This document shows positions 33,745 through 41,850 of a DNA stretch of 45,702 bases, piece after piece. The position numbers and the translations under genes are program-made. The notes under the pieces are model-generated. The model did no database searches. It had not been told where the DNA came from and was given only the letters and a program-made list of their open reading frames with translations. Each line of letters opens with the position of its first letter. Position 1 is the stretch's first letter. Source of the stretch: Gemmatimonadota bacterium (lineage in GTDB: Bacteria > Gemmatimonadota > Gemmatimonadetes > Gemmatimonadales > Gemmatimonadaceae); contig PLLD01000029.1 of assembly GCA_003141205.1 (NCBI GenBank), positions 1-45,702 on the forward strand. Reading direction: 5' to 3'.

Positions 33745-35337
33745 TCAGTTCGCCAATGCGGGTGCCGGTGCGGGCGCGACCGTCCGAACGCCAATGGTCG
33801 AGAGCTCCTGCGTCGCTTCCGCATGGGCGTACGCGTTCTGGTCGTGGCGCAGTCCACCGCGCGGAAGATCATTCCAGAACGGTCCGAGATCGTGCCGCAC
33901 GCGATCCGTATAGAACCCGGGAAGCGCGTCGCTCTCGCCATCGAAATACTCCCGAACCGTCCGATCGCGATCGAGCAGCTCCCGCACGCGCTGATAATAC
34001 GCCATGCGCCCGAACCCTTCGCTCGAGACCGCCCGGACGACGTTCATCATCCGCGGGATCGTCGACTTGTTGGCGATCGCCCGCTTGGCGATCGCCGGCC
34101 ACGAGAACGTGTACTGCGTCAGATCCACCACCCGCTCGTAGAACCCCGACCAGGAGTAGTTCTTCGGCTTGACGTTCATCGCGAGGTTGTTGTTCAGGAA
34201 GTGATGCGGGAACGGCAACACCCTTCCTGCGCGCTGGAATTCCAGATTGAGCGGTGCCGCGCGCCCGAAGGCCGACAGCAGCGAATAGCCGGGGAACGCG
34301 CCCGGGGTGAGGTCGAGGAACCGCTTCGTCAGCTCGAACGGCTCCGGCCCCTCGTCACAGTCGAGCCCCAGCACGAAGTTCGTCTGCACGTACGGCACGT
34401 GCCGCAGCACCATGTTCACGTGGTCCGAGACCTGACGCACCTTCTCCATGCCGTCCAGCTTCCCCGACCGGCTCTTGTTGTTGAGCGAGAACCACGACTC
34501 GATCCCCGGCAGCAGCGCCTTGAAGCCGTTCTTCTGCAAGCGGGGCAGCCGCGCTTCCGATAGCAGCGACAGGCTGCTCTCGGCGATGAAATCGACGCGC
34601 CCCGGCGGCACTGCATCCTCGATCGCCCCCAGCGTCTCGTCGAAGCGGACCCCGAAGTTCGGGTCGTGCCAGCCGATACGCGGGCGCTTCATCTTCGTGA
34701 GCAGAAAGCGGAGGTCGTCCCGGATCTGATCCGCGCCCAACGTCTGGTAGTCGACCGTGGAGTCGATGCAGAAGCTGCAGGTGTACGGGCACCCGAGGCT
34801 CGCCAGCATCGGAATGATCTTGATCGTCGGCGCCTTCTCCAGCGTCTGCGCGATGAACTTCCAGCGGGCCTGCACCCCCGGCAACTCGACCGGCTGGCGC
34901 GCCGCGCTGACCGCCACGCCCACGGGGCGATGCGGCATGCACTCGCCGAGTACGTCGTTCAGCAGCGCCTTATCGGTGAAGCCAAGGACGTAGTCGAAGT
35001 AGTTGACCGCGTCCTCGGGATAGCACCGCGCGTGCGGCCCGCCGAGCACGGTCACCACGCCGCGCTGACGATACCGATTGCTGATGGCGTAGGCGAGTTG
35101 CGCGCTCTCGCTGAACGCCCCGATGAACAGAAGATCGGTGTCGGACGGGAGCTCGTCGTCGAGATTCTCGAATCCCGTATAGCAAACGAGGCGGACATCG
35201 TGGCCCGCCTCTTCGCACCAGACCCCAATGACCTGGGGCATGATACTCGCGAGATTGGCGTTCATGAGGCGCGAGTACATCCCGTGCGCCGGGCCGTTCG
35301 ACACCAGATCGAGTATGCCGACGCGGAGACGCCGCAT
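33745..35337 (-). CDS. B12-binding-domain radical SAM protein
   Basis: A 530-residue protein. Residues 1-140 form a cobalamin-binding-like Rossmann domain with TDLLFIGAFSESAQLAYAIS and VVTVLGGPHARCYPEDA. The radical SAM core follows, with the cluster motif LGCPYTCSFC (Cys183, Cys187, Cys190; CxxxCxxC) and later LPGIESW and LGLDCDEGPEPFELTKRFL. The C-terminal 150 residues are helical and family-specific. This architecture carries out methyl transfer or C-C bond chemistry in many pathways; the product is not evident and no partner biosynthetic gene is adjacent. GAGG lies about 10 bases before the ATG. The 212-bp region downstream of the next minus-strand gene (35338-35549) contains nothing that I can support. 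Confidence 0.9.
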   Translation of the reverse strand: MRRLRVGILDLVSNGPAHGMYSRLMNANLASIMPQVIGVWCEEAGHDVRLVCYTGFENLDDELPSDTDLLFIGAFSESAQLAYAISNRYRQRGVVTVLGGPHARCYPEDAVNYFDYVLGFTDKALLNDVLGECMPHRPVGVAVSAARQPVELPGVQARWKFIAQTLEKAPTIKIIPMLASLGCPYTCSFCIDSTVDYQTLGADQIRDDLRFLLTKMKRPRIGWHDPNFGVRFDETLGAIEDAVPPGRVDFIAESSLSLLSEARLPRLQKNGFKALLPGIESWFSLNNKSRSGKLDGMEKVRQVSDHVNMVLRHVPYVQTNFVLGLDCDEGPEPFELTKRFLDLTPGAFPGYSLLSAFGRAAPLNLEFQRAGRVLPFPHHFLNNNLAMNVKPKNYSWSGFYERVVDLTQYTFSWPAIAKRAIANKSTIPRMMNVVRAVSSEGFGRMAYYQRVRELLDRDRTVREYFDGESDALPGFYTDRVRHDLGPFWNDLPRGGLRHDQNAYAHAEATQELSTIGVRTVAPAPAPALAN

Positions 35338-35549
35338 GTTGTTATTGCCTCACGAAACGAGAGAAGCGGATGAATCTAGCGGTGGAACCACACGAGCGCG
35401 AACACGTTCCGCATCCCGGCATGTAATGTTCCTGTCGATTCGGCAGTCCGGGGCGGGATGCCGACGCCGGATGCCGACCAGGACGCCGACGATGCTGGAC
35501 CGTGCGAGGAGCGCAACGGTCACGTTGCCATCTGACACGGGTTCGATCG

Positions 35550-36524
35550 TTAGCGATCCAATACGAGCGCGAACACGAGCGGCGCGACGATCGAAGCGTC
35601 GCTCTCGATGATGTACTTCGGCGTATCCACGCCGAGCTTCCCCCAGGTGATCTTCTCGTTCGGCACGGCGCCCGAATAGGATCCGTAACTCGTCGTCGAA
35701 TCCGAGATCTGGCAGAAGTACGCCCAGCGTGGGACGTGCTCGCGCTGCAGATCCTGATGCAACATCGGTACGACGCAGATCGGGAAATCCCCCGCGATCC
35801 CTCCCCCGATCTGGAAGAAGCCGATTCCGTGCTCGGTGGATGTCCGCGTATACCATTCCGCCAGCGCCATCATGTACTCGATCCCGGTGCGTACGGTGTG
35901 GACGTTCTTCACATCGCCGGTGATGCAATGCCCCGCATACATGTTGCCGAGCGTCGCATCCTCCCATCCCGGTACCCACATCGGAAGGTTTCGTTCAGCC
36001 GCGGCGAGCATCCAGCTGTCTTTCGGATCGATCTGGTAGGAGCTGGCGAGCGCGCCGCTCCGCAGAATGCGATACATGAACTCGTGCGGGAAATAGCGCT
36101 CCCCGCGCGTATCGGCGGCGACCCACTCCGCGAGCACGGCCTGCTCGATGCGCCGCATCGCCTCCATCTCGGGGATGCACGTATCGGTGACGCGGTTCAT
36201 GTGCCGGTCGAGCAGCGCCTGCTCGTCGGCGGGCGTCAGGTCCCGATAGTGCGGCACCCGCTGATAGTGGTCGTGCGCGACGAGGTTGAAGATGTCCTCC
36301 TCGAGATTCGCTCCCGTGCAGCAGATCGCGTGCACCTTGTCGCGCCGGATCATCTCGGCCAGCGAGAGCCCGATCTCCGCCGTGCTCATCGCGCCGGCAA
36401 GCGTGAGGAACATCTGTCCTCCGCCGTCGAGCAGTCGGTGCCACCCATCGGCCGCGTCCACGATCGTGGCTGCGTTGAAGTGGCGAAAATGGTGGCGCGC
36501 GAATGTGGCGATGGGGGTCGTCAT
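35550..36524 (-). CDS. Deoxyhypusine synthase-like protein
   Basis: A 324-residue NAD-dependent enzyme of the deoxyhypusine synthase family. Key segments are FLTLAGAMSTAEIGLSLAEMI, HAICCTGANLEEDIFN (NAD binding, TGANxEED), IGGGIAGDFPICVVP and the active-site block EKITWGKLGVDTPKYIIESD ASIVAP, in which Lys296 of the WGK motif is the residue that carries the aminobutyl group in the eukaryotic enzyme. Bacteria lack eIF5A, so the bacterial homologues are thought to use a polyamine instead, for example to form homospermidine; this is inference here. The ATG overlaps the ClC stop by 4 bp, so it is translated with the channel protein. Alternative upstream starts lie inside the ClC gene and are unlikely. 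Confidence 0.92.
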   Translation of the reverse strand: MTTPIATFARHHFRHFNAATIVDAADGWHRLLDGGGQMFLTLAGAMSTAEIGLSLAEMIRRDKVHAICCTGANLEEDIFNLVAHDHYQRVPHYRDLTPADEQALLDRHMNRVTDTCIPEMEAMRRIEQAVLAEWVAADTRGERYFPHEFMYRILRSGALASSYQIDPKDSWMLAAAERNLPMWVPGWEDATLGNMYAGHCITGDVKNVHTVRTGIEYMMALAEWYTRTSTEHGIGFFQIGGGIAGDFPICVVPMLHQDLQREHVPRWAYFCQISDSTTSYGSYSGAVPNEKITWGKLGVDTPKYIIESDASIVAPLVFALVLDR

Positions 36525-37870
36525 GTTCCGGGTTGGATGGGCACCATTTCGTATTCCGTGCGGACGTGGATCCCGCGGCGTGCGAGCTTCTCGGTCATGA
36601 TCGATGTCGGCATCAATCGTAGCGAGACGAGGTAGGCCGCGCTGCATCCGGCGAGGAGAGGAAGCAGTCCCGTCGACTGATGCGTGGTCTCGTACGCGAA
36701 GACCACGGAGGTCAGAAGCGCGTGCGACGCGCCAGCGAAAATCGCCGCCATCCCGACGAGCGCCGCCATCCGGGGATCGACCCCCAGCCCGGGCGCCGCT
36801 GCCGCCACCGCCGCGCCGAGGAGCCCGCCCAGTCCGCCACCAACGGTAAAGAGCGGCGCGAGTGTTCCGCCCGACGTGCCGCTCCCGAGGGCGATGGTCC
36901 ACGAGATGAGCTTGCACACGACCAGCGCGGCCAGCGCCCCGCCCACGAGCTGTCCCGCGACCGTCTGCTCGATATTGTCGTAGCCCACGCCCAGAGTCCG
37001 CGGCGCGATCCAGCCGATGAGCCCCACCGCGACAGCCGCCAGCGCGGGCCACCACATCCAATGAATGGGGAGCCGCTCGAACGCGTCCTCGACGGCGAAG
37101 AGCGCCCGCGTAATCACCACCGCCGCAACACCGATCGCTGCGCCGAGCAGCGTGTACACCGCAAGCGCGGCCACGCCCGGTGGCGCGAGTAGCGGCATGG
37201 CGAAGATGGGTGCTGCACCGACGGTGGCGATGCGCACGCTCGCGGCTGTGGCTGCGGCGAGCGACACGGGGATGAGCGATCGCGCGCGATACTCGAACAG
37301 CAGCAGCTCGATCGCCAGCAGGACCGCGGAGACCGGGCTGCCGAATGTGGCGGCCATCCCCGCGGCGGCCCCCGCGGCTAGGAGGATCTTCCGCTCGTTG
37401 GCCGTGGTGTGAAGGATCTGCCCGATGACGGAGCCGAGCGCGCCACCCGTGGCGATGATCGGTCCCTCGGCGCCGAACGGTCCCCCCGTGCCGATGGAGA
37501 TCGCTGCCGAGAGAGGCTTGAGGAACATTACGCGCGGGGCGATGCGGCTCTCGTTGAGGAGAACCTGCTCCATCGCTTCCGGGATCCCGTGTCCGCGGAT
37601 CGCGGAGGAGCCGTAGCGCGCCATGAGGCCGACGAGGAACGCACCGATGACCGGGACGAGGATGACGACCGGGCCCAGGGTGTTGTTAGCCGGGGAGCGG
37701 AACGCCAGCGATGGGTGGCCGTAGAAGGCGATGTTGGTGATCAGGCCGATCAGCGCGATGAGAATGCGCGCCACCAACGCCCCGACAACGCCGATACCGA
37801 TCGCCAGGCCGGAGAGGAAAAACACGCGGCCGAGGCGGTCGGAATCGACGGTACGCGACGCAGATTTCAT
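36521..37870 (-). CDS. ClC-family chloride channel/antiporter
   Basis: A 449-residue membrane protein with the ClC double-repeat fold. The ion-pathway motifs are present: GHGIPEAME (GxGIPE, residues 93-101), GTGGPFGAEGPI with the gating Glu135 (GxEGP) and GSGTSGGTLAPLF in the second half. Lack of a C-terminal CBS pair is normal for bacterial forms. The second proton-path Glu of ClC-ec1 cannot be assigned by eye, so channel versus H+/Cl- exchange is open. The sequence begins next to a divergent glycosylase gene (CATG at 37868-37871). It forms a two-gene unit with the deoxyhypusine-synthase-like gene. Confidence 0.94.
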   Translation of the reverse strand: MKSASRTVDSDRLGRVFFLSGLAIGIGVVGALVARILIALIGLITNIAFYGHPSLAFRSPANNTLGPVVILVPVIGAFLVGLMARYGSSAIRGHGIPEAMEQVLLNESRIAPRVMFLKPLSAAISIGTGGPFGAEGPIIATGGALGSVIGQILHTTANERKILLAAGAAAGMAATFGSPVSAVLLAIELLLFEYRARSLIPVSLAAATAASVRIATVGAAPIFAMPLLAPPGVAALAVYTLLGAAIGVAAVVITRALFAVEDAFERLPIHWMWWPALAAVAVGLIGWIAPRTLGVGYDNIEQTVAGQLVGGALAALVVCKLISWTIALGSGTSGGTLAPLFTVGGGLGGLLGAAVAAAAPGLGVDPRMAALVGMAAIFAGASHALLTSVVFAYETTHQSTGLLPLLAGCSAAYLVSLRLMPTSIMTEKLARRGIHVRTEYEMVPIQPGT

Positions 37871-37901
37871 GGCCCGTAACGTATATGCTTACATTGCCGT
37901 C

Positions 37902-38672
37902 GTGTCTCGCCGCGCACTCACACATCTCAGAAAGGTCGACCCGATTCTGGCGCGCGTGATCCAGAGGGTTGGGGCGTATCGGCCAAGGATGCAGGGGGAA
38001 GGAACACACTTTGGTGCGGTGATCCGGGCGATCGTATATCAGCAGCTCTCGGGCAAGGCCGCATCGACGATCCACGATCGCTTCCTCGCACTGTACGAGA
38101 ATCAAGAGCCGGCGCCGGCGCAGATCCTCGCCACATCGGATGCCGCGCTGCGCGCGGTGGGACTCTCCCGTGCGAAGGCGCGCTACGTCAAGGACCTCGC
38201 GGAGCGCGTGGAGAATACGGGTCTCCCGATCGAGCGCTTGCACGAGCTCGGCGACAATGCCGTGATGGATGCCTTGGTGCAGGTCAAAGGGATCGGGCGG
38301 TGGACGGCGCACATGTTTCTGCTTTTCCGCCTTGGCCGGCCCGACGTGCTGCCCGAGCTCGACCTGGGCGTCCAAAAGGCAATCCAGCTCGTGTATCACC
38401 TGCGGCGACTCCCGACGCCGGAACAAGTCCGTAAACGGGGGGCCGTCTGGTCTCCCTACGCGTCCGTCGCCACCTGGTATTTGTGGCGTAGCCTCGAACT
38501 CCCTTCCGAGACAGCGCATGCCACTCCGAAACGTCCCGTTCCGAAACGTCCCGTTCCGAAACGTCCCGTTCCGAAACGTCCCGCGCGCACGAAGCGCGCT
38601 CGCCCTGCTCCTGCTCGCCGCGCCACTCGCGCTCCTCGGCGCCGCACGCCAGCGCGGACGCGTCGCGCCTGA
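37902..38672 (+). CDS. AlkA-type DNA-3-methyladenine glycosylase with a repetitive basic tail
   Basis: A 256-residue HhH-GPD glycosylase that should excise alkylated bases in base-excision repair. It shows AIVYQQLSGKAA in the N-domain, the helix-hairpin-helix VKGIGRWTAHMFLLF and the catalytic Asp in DVLPELDLGVQKAI. The core ends near WRSLELPSE. Beyond it lie about 50 residues made of PKRPV repeated four times and an Arg/Pro/Ala-rich stretch. This tail is encoded entirely within the overlap with the next gene, so it may be a DNA-binding extension or a by-product of read-through into that gene. I use the GTG at 37902; an ATG at 37869 is in frame but shares its CATG with the ClC start. Confidence 0.88.
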   Translation: MSRRALTHLRKVDPILARVIQRVGAYRPRMQGEGTHFGAVIRAIVYQQLSGKAASTIHDRFLALYENQEPAPAQILATSDAALRAVGLSRAKARYVKDLAERVENTGLPIERLHELGDNAVMDALVQVKGIGRWTAHMFLLFRLGRPDVLPELDLGVQKAIQLVYHLRRLPTPEQVRKRGAVWSPYASVATWYLWRSLELPSETAHATPKRPVPKRPVPKRPVPKRPARTKRARPAPARRATRAPRRRTPARTRRA

Positions 38673-39042
38673 CCCCGTCGTCACGGTGTACAAGGACCCG
38701 TCCTGCGAGTGTTGCAGGAAATGGGTGACGCATATGGAGTCGGCGGGGTTCACGGTCAAGGTGGTCGATACCCCCGACATGGGCACCGTCAAATCGAGCG
38801 CGGGCGTTCCGGGCGCGCTCGAGTCGTGTCACACCGCCTTCGTCGGCCCATACGTGATCGAGGGGCACGTGCCTGCGGAGCTCGTGCATCAGCTCCTGGC
38901 GACACACCCGTCGGACATCCGCGGCCTCGCGGTGCCCGGAATGGTGACCGGCTCACCGGGCATGGACGGCCCGAACCCACAGCACTATGATGTAGTGGCG
39001 TTCGGGAAGGACGGCTCGACGCACGTGTACGCTCATCGGTAG
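38518..39042 (+). CDS. DUF411 metal-binding protein
   Basis: A 174-residue exported protein. The mature domain starts at about residue 45 and shows the DUF411 motif VTVYKDPSCECCRKWVTHM (Cys63, Cys65, Cys66), then SSAGVPGALESCHTAFVGPY VIEGHVP and GLAVPGMVTGSPGM. DUF411 proteins are periplasmic and usually found with copper-resistance genes; a copper-binding role is inferred from this and from the cupredoxin gene 60 bp downstream. The signal peptide is odd: before the hydrophobic core ALALLLLAAPLALLGAA comes a 25-residue n-region made of RNVPF repeats. No other start codon exists before the core, so the ATG at 38518 is required, making a 155-bp overlap with the glycosylase gene. Confidence 0.88.
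   Translation: MPLRNVPFRNVPFRNVPFRNVPRARSALALLLLAAPLALLGAARQRGRVAPDPVVTVYKDPSCECCRKWVTHMESAGFTVKVVDTPDMGTVKSSAGVPGALESCHTAFVGPYVIEGHVPAELVHQLLATHPSDIRGLAVPGMVTGSPGMDGPNPQHYDVVAFGKDGSTHVYAHR
38526..38583 (+). repeat. 15-bp tandem repeat, 3.9 copies, read in two frames
   Basis: Three identical copies of CCGAAACGTCCCGTT (38526-38540, 38541-38555, 38556-38570) and a 13-base partial fourth. In the glycosylase frame each unit encodes P-K-R-P-V; in the DUF411 frame it encodes R-N-V-P-F. Because 15 is a multiple of 3, copy-number change would keep both genes in frame. Confidence 0.97.
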
Positions 39043-39102
39043 GCACTGCCCCACTGCACCGCGCGGCTGCTTCGATGCCGCGTGTAATAGGAGATCACCG
39101 CC

Positions 39103-39954
39103 ATGCGGACTCTGACAGCTGCTCTAACGCTCGTCGCTGCGACGCCTTTCCTTGCTCCCGCGATCCCTAACGCGTTCGGGACGCCTCACGCCGTTAGCAC
39201 GGCCGCCCGGCACACAGCGCACGAGATGACGATATATGCGCGCGATTTCGCGTTCGACGCGCCGGATACCGTGCCGGCCGGGATCACCACGATCCATCTG
39301 ATCAACAAAGGGGCGGAGCTGCATCACGTCGTCCTGATCCGCCTGTCGGGCGGTCATACGATGGCGGATCTAGGCAAGGCCATGGCGTCGAATGGCCCGC
39401 CACCCAAGTGGGCAACCAGCGTCGGCGGACCAAACGCTCCGGTTCCCGGAGGGAATGCAAGTGCGACGCTGCACCTCGCACCCGGCTCCTACGCCATCGT
39501 GTGTTTCATTCCGTCAGCCGACGGGGTAGCGCATGTCATGAAGGGGATGAGCCGGCCGCTGACCGTAACCGGCCCGGACGTCGTGGGTCCCTTACCGAAG
39601 TCCGACGTGACGGTGGCGCTCGTCGATTACGGCTTCAATGTCTCGCGTCCGTTCGTGGCGGGGCACCAGGTCGTCCGCATCCACAATGCGGCCATGCAGG
39701 ATCACGAAATGTTCATCGTTCGGCTCGCACCGGGAAAAACAGTGCAGGATCTAACGGCGTGGTCCGAGAAGATGGTGGGCCCGCCCCCCGCGATGCCGCT
39801 CGGGGGCGTGACCGCGCTCGCTCCGGGCCAGGAGAACGAGATATCAGTAGACTTCACGCCGGGACAATACGGCCTCGTCTGCTTCATGCCGGACATGCAC
39901 GATGGCAAGCCGCATTTCGCTCACGGGATGACCAAGGCGTTTACGGTATCGTAA
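39103..39954 (+). CDS. Exported protein with two cupredoxin-like domains
   Basis: A 283-residue exported protein with a signal peptide ending near residue 30. Two similar cupredoxin-like domains follow. Domain 1 has His74/His75 in GAELHHVVLIR and the C-terminal ligand loop with Cys134, His144 and Met149. Domain 2 has His201 in QDHEMFIVRL and Cys260, His271 or His274, and Met276. Each thus has a full potential His-Cys-His-Met type-1 copper set. The two halves align with each other (YAIVCFIPSAD versus YGLVCFMPDMH), which points to internal duplication. It is likely periplasmic and acts in electron transfer or copper storage. AGGAG (39089-39093) lies 9 bases before the ATG, and the DUF411 gene ends 60 bp upstream. 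Confidence 0.85.
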   Translation: MRTLTAALTLVAATPFLAPAIPNAFGTPHAVSTAARHTAHEMTIYARDFAFDAPDTVPAGITTIHLINKGAELHHVVLIRLSGGHTMADLGKAMASNGPPPKWATSVGGPNAPVPGGNASATLHLAPGSYAIVCFIPSADGVAHVMKGMSRPLTVTGPDVVGPLPKSDVTVALVDYGFNVSRPFVAGHQVVRIHNAAMQDHEMFIVRLAPGKTVQDLTAWSEKMVGPPPAMPLGGVTALAPGQENEISVDFTPGQYGLVCFMPDMHDGKPHFAHGMTKAFTVS

Positions 39955-39972
39955 AGGCTGAGGGAAACGCGG

Positions 39973-41850
39973 CTATCGCCGCGCGCCGGCTCCTGCGCGC
40001 GGCGCGGCGGTCATCTCGCGCAGAAGTTGGTCGACAACCGCCCGAAGATGCGCTTCGTCCTGGCCATCGACTTTCGCGACCAACACCCCTCGGGCGTCGA
40101 TGAGAAAGGTCGACGGAAAGCCGAACACATTATACGCCGCTGTCGTTTCGCCTGTCCCCGCCTTTCGATTTCCAAACGTCAGCGTCCGGTCCGCGGGGAG
40201 GGATTGATCGAGGAAGACTGGAAAGGGCAGATTGTGTCCGCCAAAGTCAACCTGCTTGAGCTGTGCGAAGACGCTGTCGAATTCCGCGTGGTTACGCACC
40301 GTGGCATCGTGCATTCCCAATACCACGACCGGCTTCCCTTCCTCCGCTTCCTCCTCCGCGAACGGCACGATGCTGTGCTTGAGCGCGTCCACGCACGGGC
40401 CGCACCAGAATGCCCAAAAATCCAGTACTACAACCTTGCCCCGATATGCGGCCAGATGCACCGGCGTGCCATCGAGGGTGGTCGCGATGAGATCGGGCGC
40501 GGGTTTACCGAGCATCGCGTAGATGGGAAGGACATGGAGACGCTGCGCCGGCAGGGTAACTGCGCCCGCCTCCGCGGTGATCTCGAACCATGCGCCTACC
40601 GTTCTGATGTCGCTGCCGCGATACGTGATGGTACGATAGTGACCGGGCGGAAGATGGAACACGACCTCCCGTCGTTTGACGACGGTGCCCGCGCTCGAAT
40701 CCGGATAGTCGACGTGGGCGGCGCGCAGGCGCGCCGACGCGGCGGTATCACGCACCGGCCCCTGCACGTCCGCGGTCGCCTCGACTCCGACCGTCATGCC
40801 CCCGGACGCCGGTGTGCGTGGCGGCTCGACGATCGGGATCCGCACCTCGCGTGTCGGGTGCAGCACAACATCGATATCGACTGACGGCGTCTGCAGTACT
40901 TCCCGCGGCAATTTGATCACGGCAGTGTTCGCGAACAGACTGTCGGCGAACATCAGCCCACGCTCGACCGGATCCAGCATCGCGCTCCCGTTCACGAGTC
41001 GCGCCTGCGGGTCGAAATCGACGCGTGGAGCCATGATGTAGCGCCCCGTCGAGTCGCTCACGACTCCGCCGAACGTCAGGTGCCGCTTCCAATCCGCGGA
41101 GGTCTGGATCAGACCCATGTTGAGATCCCAGAGCGCCCCGACGTTGGGCATGGGGCGCCCGCGCTCATCGCGAATAATTCCGGTCACGACCGGCAACATG
41201 GGTATGGTCAGCGAGGTCCCGGACGTATCGAGGAACGCCCTCGGTGAGATGTCGACCGGACGATAGCCCTGCGCCGTCACGGTCAGGTCGAGGGCGATCG
41301 GCGATGTTACCGGCGCGCGGACGCTGATCCGCCCCGCAGGGTCCGCGGTGGCCTGTACGACGACGCTGTCGCCCGCTCCCAATACCGCGCGCGCAACGGC
41401 ACCTGCAGCGGGCTGGCTGTCCGGCTTGAGCGCCGTCATCGTGCAGGTGTGCCAGGTCGAGGGCGTGAGAGTCACATCGAGGGACCGCGCGCTGTCGGCT
41501 ACTGCGGACACGTACGGTGCGTAGTCCTGCGCGACGACGATCACATCGAGGGCGCTATCGGCGAAGGTGCCCCACGCGGTGGGGATCGCGACACGAAAGG
41601 CGCCGTTGGCGTCCGCACGGACGAAGTAGCCCGGGATCCACGGGCTAGCCGGAACCAGGACCGCTGGGATGACCTCCGCGTCCGTCTCGTGGACTCGCAT
41701 CCCCACGAGCGCACCGGACACGCCGTGATGCCCCTGGTCGAAGACGTGTCCCTGAATGACCCGCGCCGTGTGCCCTCGCGTACCAGACAATGTCGCGAGC
41801 GCGAACGTGATCGCGGCAATCCGAGAGACGGCACGCACCGATGGCGGCAT
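39973..41850 (-). CDS. TlpA-like thioredoxin with carboxypeptidase-regulatory-like domains
   Basis: A 625-residue exported protein. After the signal peptide (about 1-30) come two or three Ig-like carboxypeptidase-D regulatory domains (for example [20 protein letters not shown] and [20 protein letters not shown]). The TlpA/ResA thioredoxin domain starts at about residue 445 with [17 protein letters not shown] and contains the redox motif [13 protein letters not shown] near residue 480 and the cis-Pro segment [13 protein letters not shown]. It should be a periplasmic or surface thiol-disulfide oxidoreductase. The gene starts directly after the susD2 stop, so it is co-translated with SusC2/SusD2. 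Such SusC-SusD-TlpA triples occur in Bacteroidota-like genomes. It is convergent with the cupredoxin gene. Confidence 0.9.
   Translation of the reverse strand: MPPSVRAVSRIAAITFALATLSGTRGHTARVIQGHVFDQGHHGVSGALVGMRVHETDAEVIPAVLVPASPWIPGYFVRADANGAFRVAIPTAWGTFADSALDVIVVAQDYAPYVSAVADSARSLDVTLTPSTWHTCTMTALKPDSQPAAGAVARAVLGAGDSVVVQATADPAGRISVRAPVTSPIALDLTVTAQGYRPVDISPRAFLDTSGTSLTIPMLPVVTGIIRDERGRPMPNVGALWDLNMGLIQTSADWKRHLTFGGVVSDSTGRYIMAPRVDFDPQARLVNGSAMLDPVERGLMFADSLFANTAVIKLPREVLQTPSVDIDVVLHPTREVRIPIVEPPRTPASGGMTVGVEATADVQGPVRDTAASARLRAAHVDYPDSSAGTVVKRREVVFHLPPGHYRTITYRGSDIRTVGAWFEITAEAGAVTLPAQRLHVLPIYAMLGKPAPDLIATTLDGTPVHLAAYRGKVVVLDFWAFWCGPCVDALKHSIVPFAEEEAEEGKPVVVLGMHDATVRNHAEFDSVFAQLKQVDFGGHNLPFPVFLDQSLPADRTLTFGNRKAGTGETTAAYNVFGFPSTFLIDARGVLVAKVDGQDEAHLRAVVDQLLREMTAAPRAGAGARR

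Noticed and set aside
35350-35979. Minus-strand frame reaching into the 35338-35549 gap
   Set aside because: Most of it overlaps the deoxyhypusine-synthase-like gene in another frame, and the tail in the gap has no recognisable feature.
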